Origin: Vibrio atypicus
GTDB lineage: Bacteria; Pseudomonadota; Gammaproteobacteria; Enterobacterales; Vibrionaceae
NCBI RefSeq assembly: GCF_009811315.1
Contig: NZ_BLID01000006.1
Location: forward strand, 1-64,000
Direction of reading: 5' to 3'
Length of the DNA: 64,000 nt
Shown here: piece after piece, positions 63,045 through 64,000 of the stretch
Position numbering within the stretch: the first letter of the stretch is position 1
Layout: each line of letters opens with the position of its first letter
Notes under the pieces: model-generated
Seen by the model: the letters and a program-made list of their open reading frames with translations, nothing else
What the model was told of the DNA's origin: nothing
The model's database searches: none
Position numbers and translations under genes: made by a program

Positions 63045-64000
63045 ATGAAACCAATCCTACCTAACTATAAGGATTCGGGTGTACTCGTCATTGGTGATGT
63101 AATGCTAGATCGCTATTGGTATGGGCCAACAGGGCGAATTTCACCAGAGGCACCAGTACCTGTAGTAAAAGTAGAAAACAATGAAGAGCGTCCAGGCGGT
63201 GCTGCTAACGTAGCCATGAACATTGCTTCTCTGGGTGGACACGCTCACATTGTTGGTTTAACAGGGATTGATGAACCTGCAAAAGTACTCAGCGAAACAC
63301 TGACCGCACTTAAAGTGAAATGTGATTTTGTTGGTCTACCGAATTATCCAACAATTACAAAATTGCGTGTAATGAGTCGTGGTCAACAGCTGATTCGTTT
63401 GGACTTTGAAGATAAGTTTGAAAATGTAGATGCTGAGCTGATTTTAGACCGAATGGAGCAAGCACTGCCAAAAGTAAAATCAGTCGTATTGTCAGATTAT
63501 GCAAAAGGCGCACTTGAGCACGTACAGCAGTTTATCCAAAAAGCACGTGCAGCGAACGTTCCGGTTTTTATTGATCCTAAAGGGGCTGATTTTGAACGCT
63601 ACCGTGGTGCAACTTTACTCACGCCTAATATGGTTGAATTTGAACACGTTGTAGGCAAAGTAAAATCGGATCAAGAGCTGGTGGAGAAAGGTCTTCAACT
63701 GATTGAAGAGTTTGATTTTGAAGCTTTGCTGGTGACTCGTAGTGAGCACGGCATGACGCTATTGCGCCGCGGCCAAGAACCTTTCCACCTCCCGACTCAA
63801 GCGCAAGAAGTGTATGACGTTACAGGTGCGGGTGATACCGTAATTTCTGTATTAGCAGCGTCAGTTGCTGCTGGCAAGCCGCTTGATGAAGCTTGCGCGC
63901 TTGCGAACGCTGCCGCAGGGGTCGTCGTTGGCAAACTCGGTACATCAACGGTGTCTACGATTGAATTAGCGGAAGCAGTACACGGAAGCCAAGATACGGA
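63045..64000 (+). CDS. hldE: HldE heptose kinase/adenylyltransferase (5' part, cut by window)
   Basis: The first 318 codons of HldE (RfaE), which makes ADP-heptose for lipopolysaccharide. The visible part is the ribokinase-like D-glycero-beta-D-manno-heptose 7-phosphate kinase domain: [14 protein letters not shown] near the start, [11 protein letters not shown], and the ribokinase signature DVTGAGDT near residue 260. The C-terminal adenylyltransferase domain lies past the window edge. GGAG precedes the ATG. It follows glnE as in E. coli. Confidence 0.95.
   Translation, partial: MKPILPNYKDSGVLVIGDVMLDRYWYGPTGRISPEAPVPVVKVENNEERPGGAANVAMNIASLGGHAHIVGLTGIDEPAKVLSETLTALKVKCDFVGLPNYPTITKLRVMSRGQQLIRLDFEDKFENVDAELILDRMEQALPKVKSVVLSDYAKGALEHVQQFIQKARAANVPVFIDPKGADFERYRGATLLTPNMVEFEHVVGKVKSDQELVEKGLQLIEEFDFEALLVTRSEHGMTLLRRGQEPFHLPTQAQEVYDVTGAGDTVISVLAASVAAGKPLDEACALANAAAGVVVGKLGTSTVSTIELAEAVHGSQDT

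Overview
The window is a chromosomal segment of a marine gammaproteobacterium, almost certainly a Vibrio. The evidence is the 5S-tRNA-Thr-5S-tRNA-Asp tail of an rRNA operon and a long, familiar Vibrio gene order: leuABCD, leuO, ilvIH, serA, rpiA, 6S RNA, zapA, ubiHI, nadB, rpoE-rseABC, lepAB-rnc-era-recO-pdxJ-acpS, barA, rlmD, relA, mazG, pyrG, eno, exeAB, pit, ygiF, glnE, hldE. CTA leucine codons dominate in highly expressed genes such as enolase. No prophage, insertion sequence, integron, CRISPR array or defence island was seen; this is core genome.

Layout. 1-0.7 kb: end of an rRNA operon. 0.8-6.7 kb (minus): DUF547 protein, then leuABCD with a clear promoter, a 16-residue leader peptide rich in Leu codons and an attenuator. 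6.9-14.5 kb (plus): PAP2 phosphatase, VC2487-type glycosyltransferase, LeuO, an acyl-CoA synthetase and ilvIH. 14.5-17.9 kb (minus): serA (with a PurR-type box over its promoter), rpiA, fau, 6S RNA, zapA. 18-21.1 kb (plus): ygfB-ubiH-ubiI. 21.1-26 kb: a small conserved protein, a candidate structured RNA, a YbaK-type deacylase, ygfZ, sdhE-ygfX and nadB. 26.3-35.5 kb (plus): the sigma-E operon and the lepA to acpS cluster. 35.7-38.7 kb (plus): a three-gene unit of outer-membrane channel, small periplasmic binding protein and membrane diguanylate cyclase. 38.7-41.5 kb (minus): hybrid kinase BarA. 41.7-49.5 kb (plus): rlmD, relA, an ERIC repeat, mazG, pyrG, eno. 49.6-64 kb: cca, exeAB, an SH3 protein, DUF47-pit, ygiF, a potassium channel, a short chemoreceptor, glnE and the start of hldE.

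How the parts fit. Branched-chain amino acid synthesis (leuABCD, ilvIH) surrounds the regulator LeuO; serine, ribose-5-phosphate and one-carbon genes follow. The sigma-E operon (envelope stress) leads into translation and export genes (lepA, lepB, rnc, era). The least characterised part is the channel / periplasmic protein / diguanylate cyclase operon next to barA. It looks like a complete sensing line from outer membrane to c-di-GMP synthesis and is the best candidate for an undescribed system. Other non-coding signals of interest are the candidate small RNA near 21.7 kb, the ERIC element touching the relA stop codon, a hairpin that hides the fau ribosome binding site beside 6S RNA, and a hairpin just upstream of rnc.
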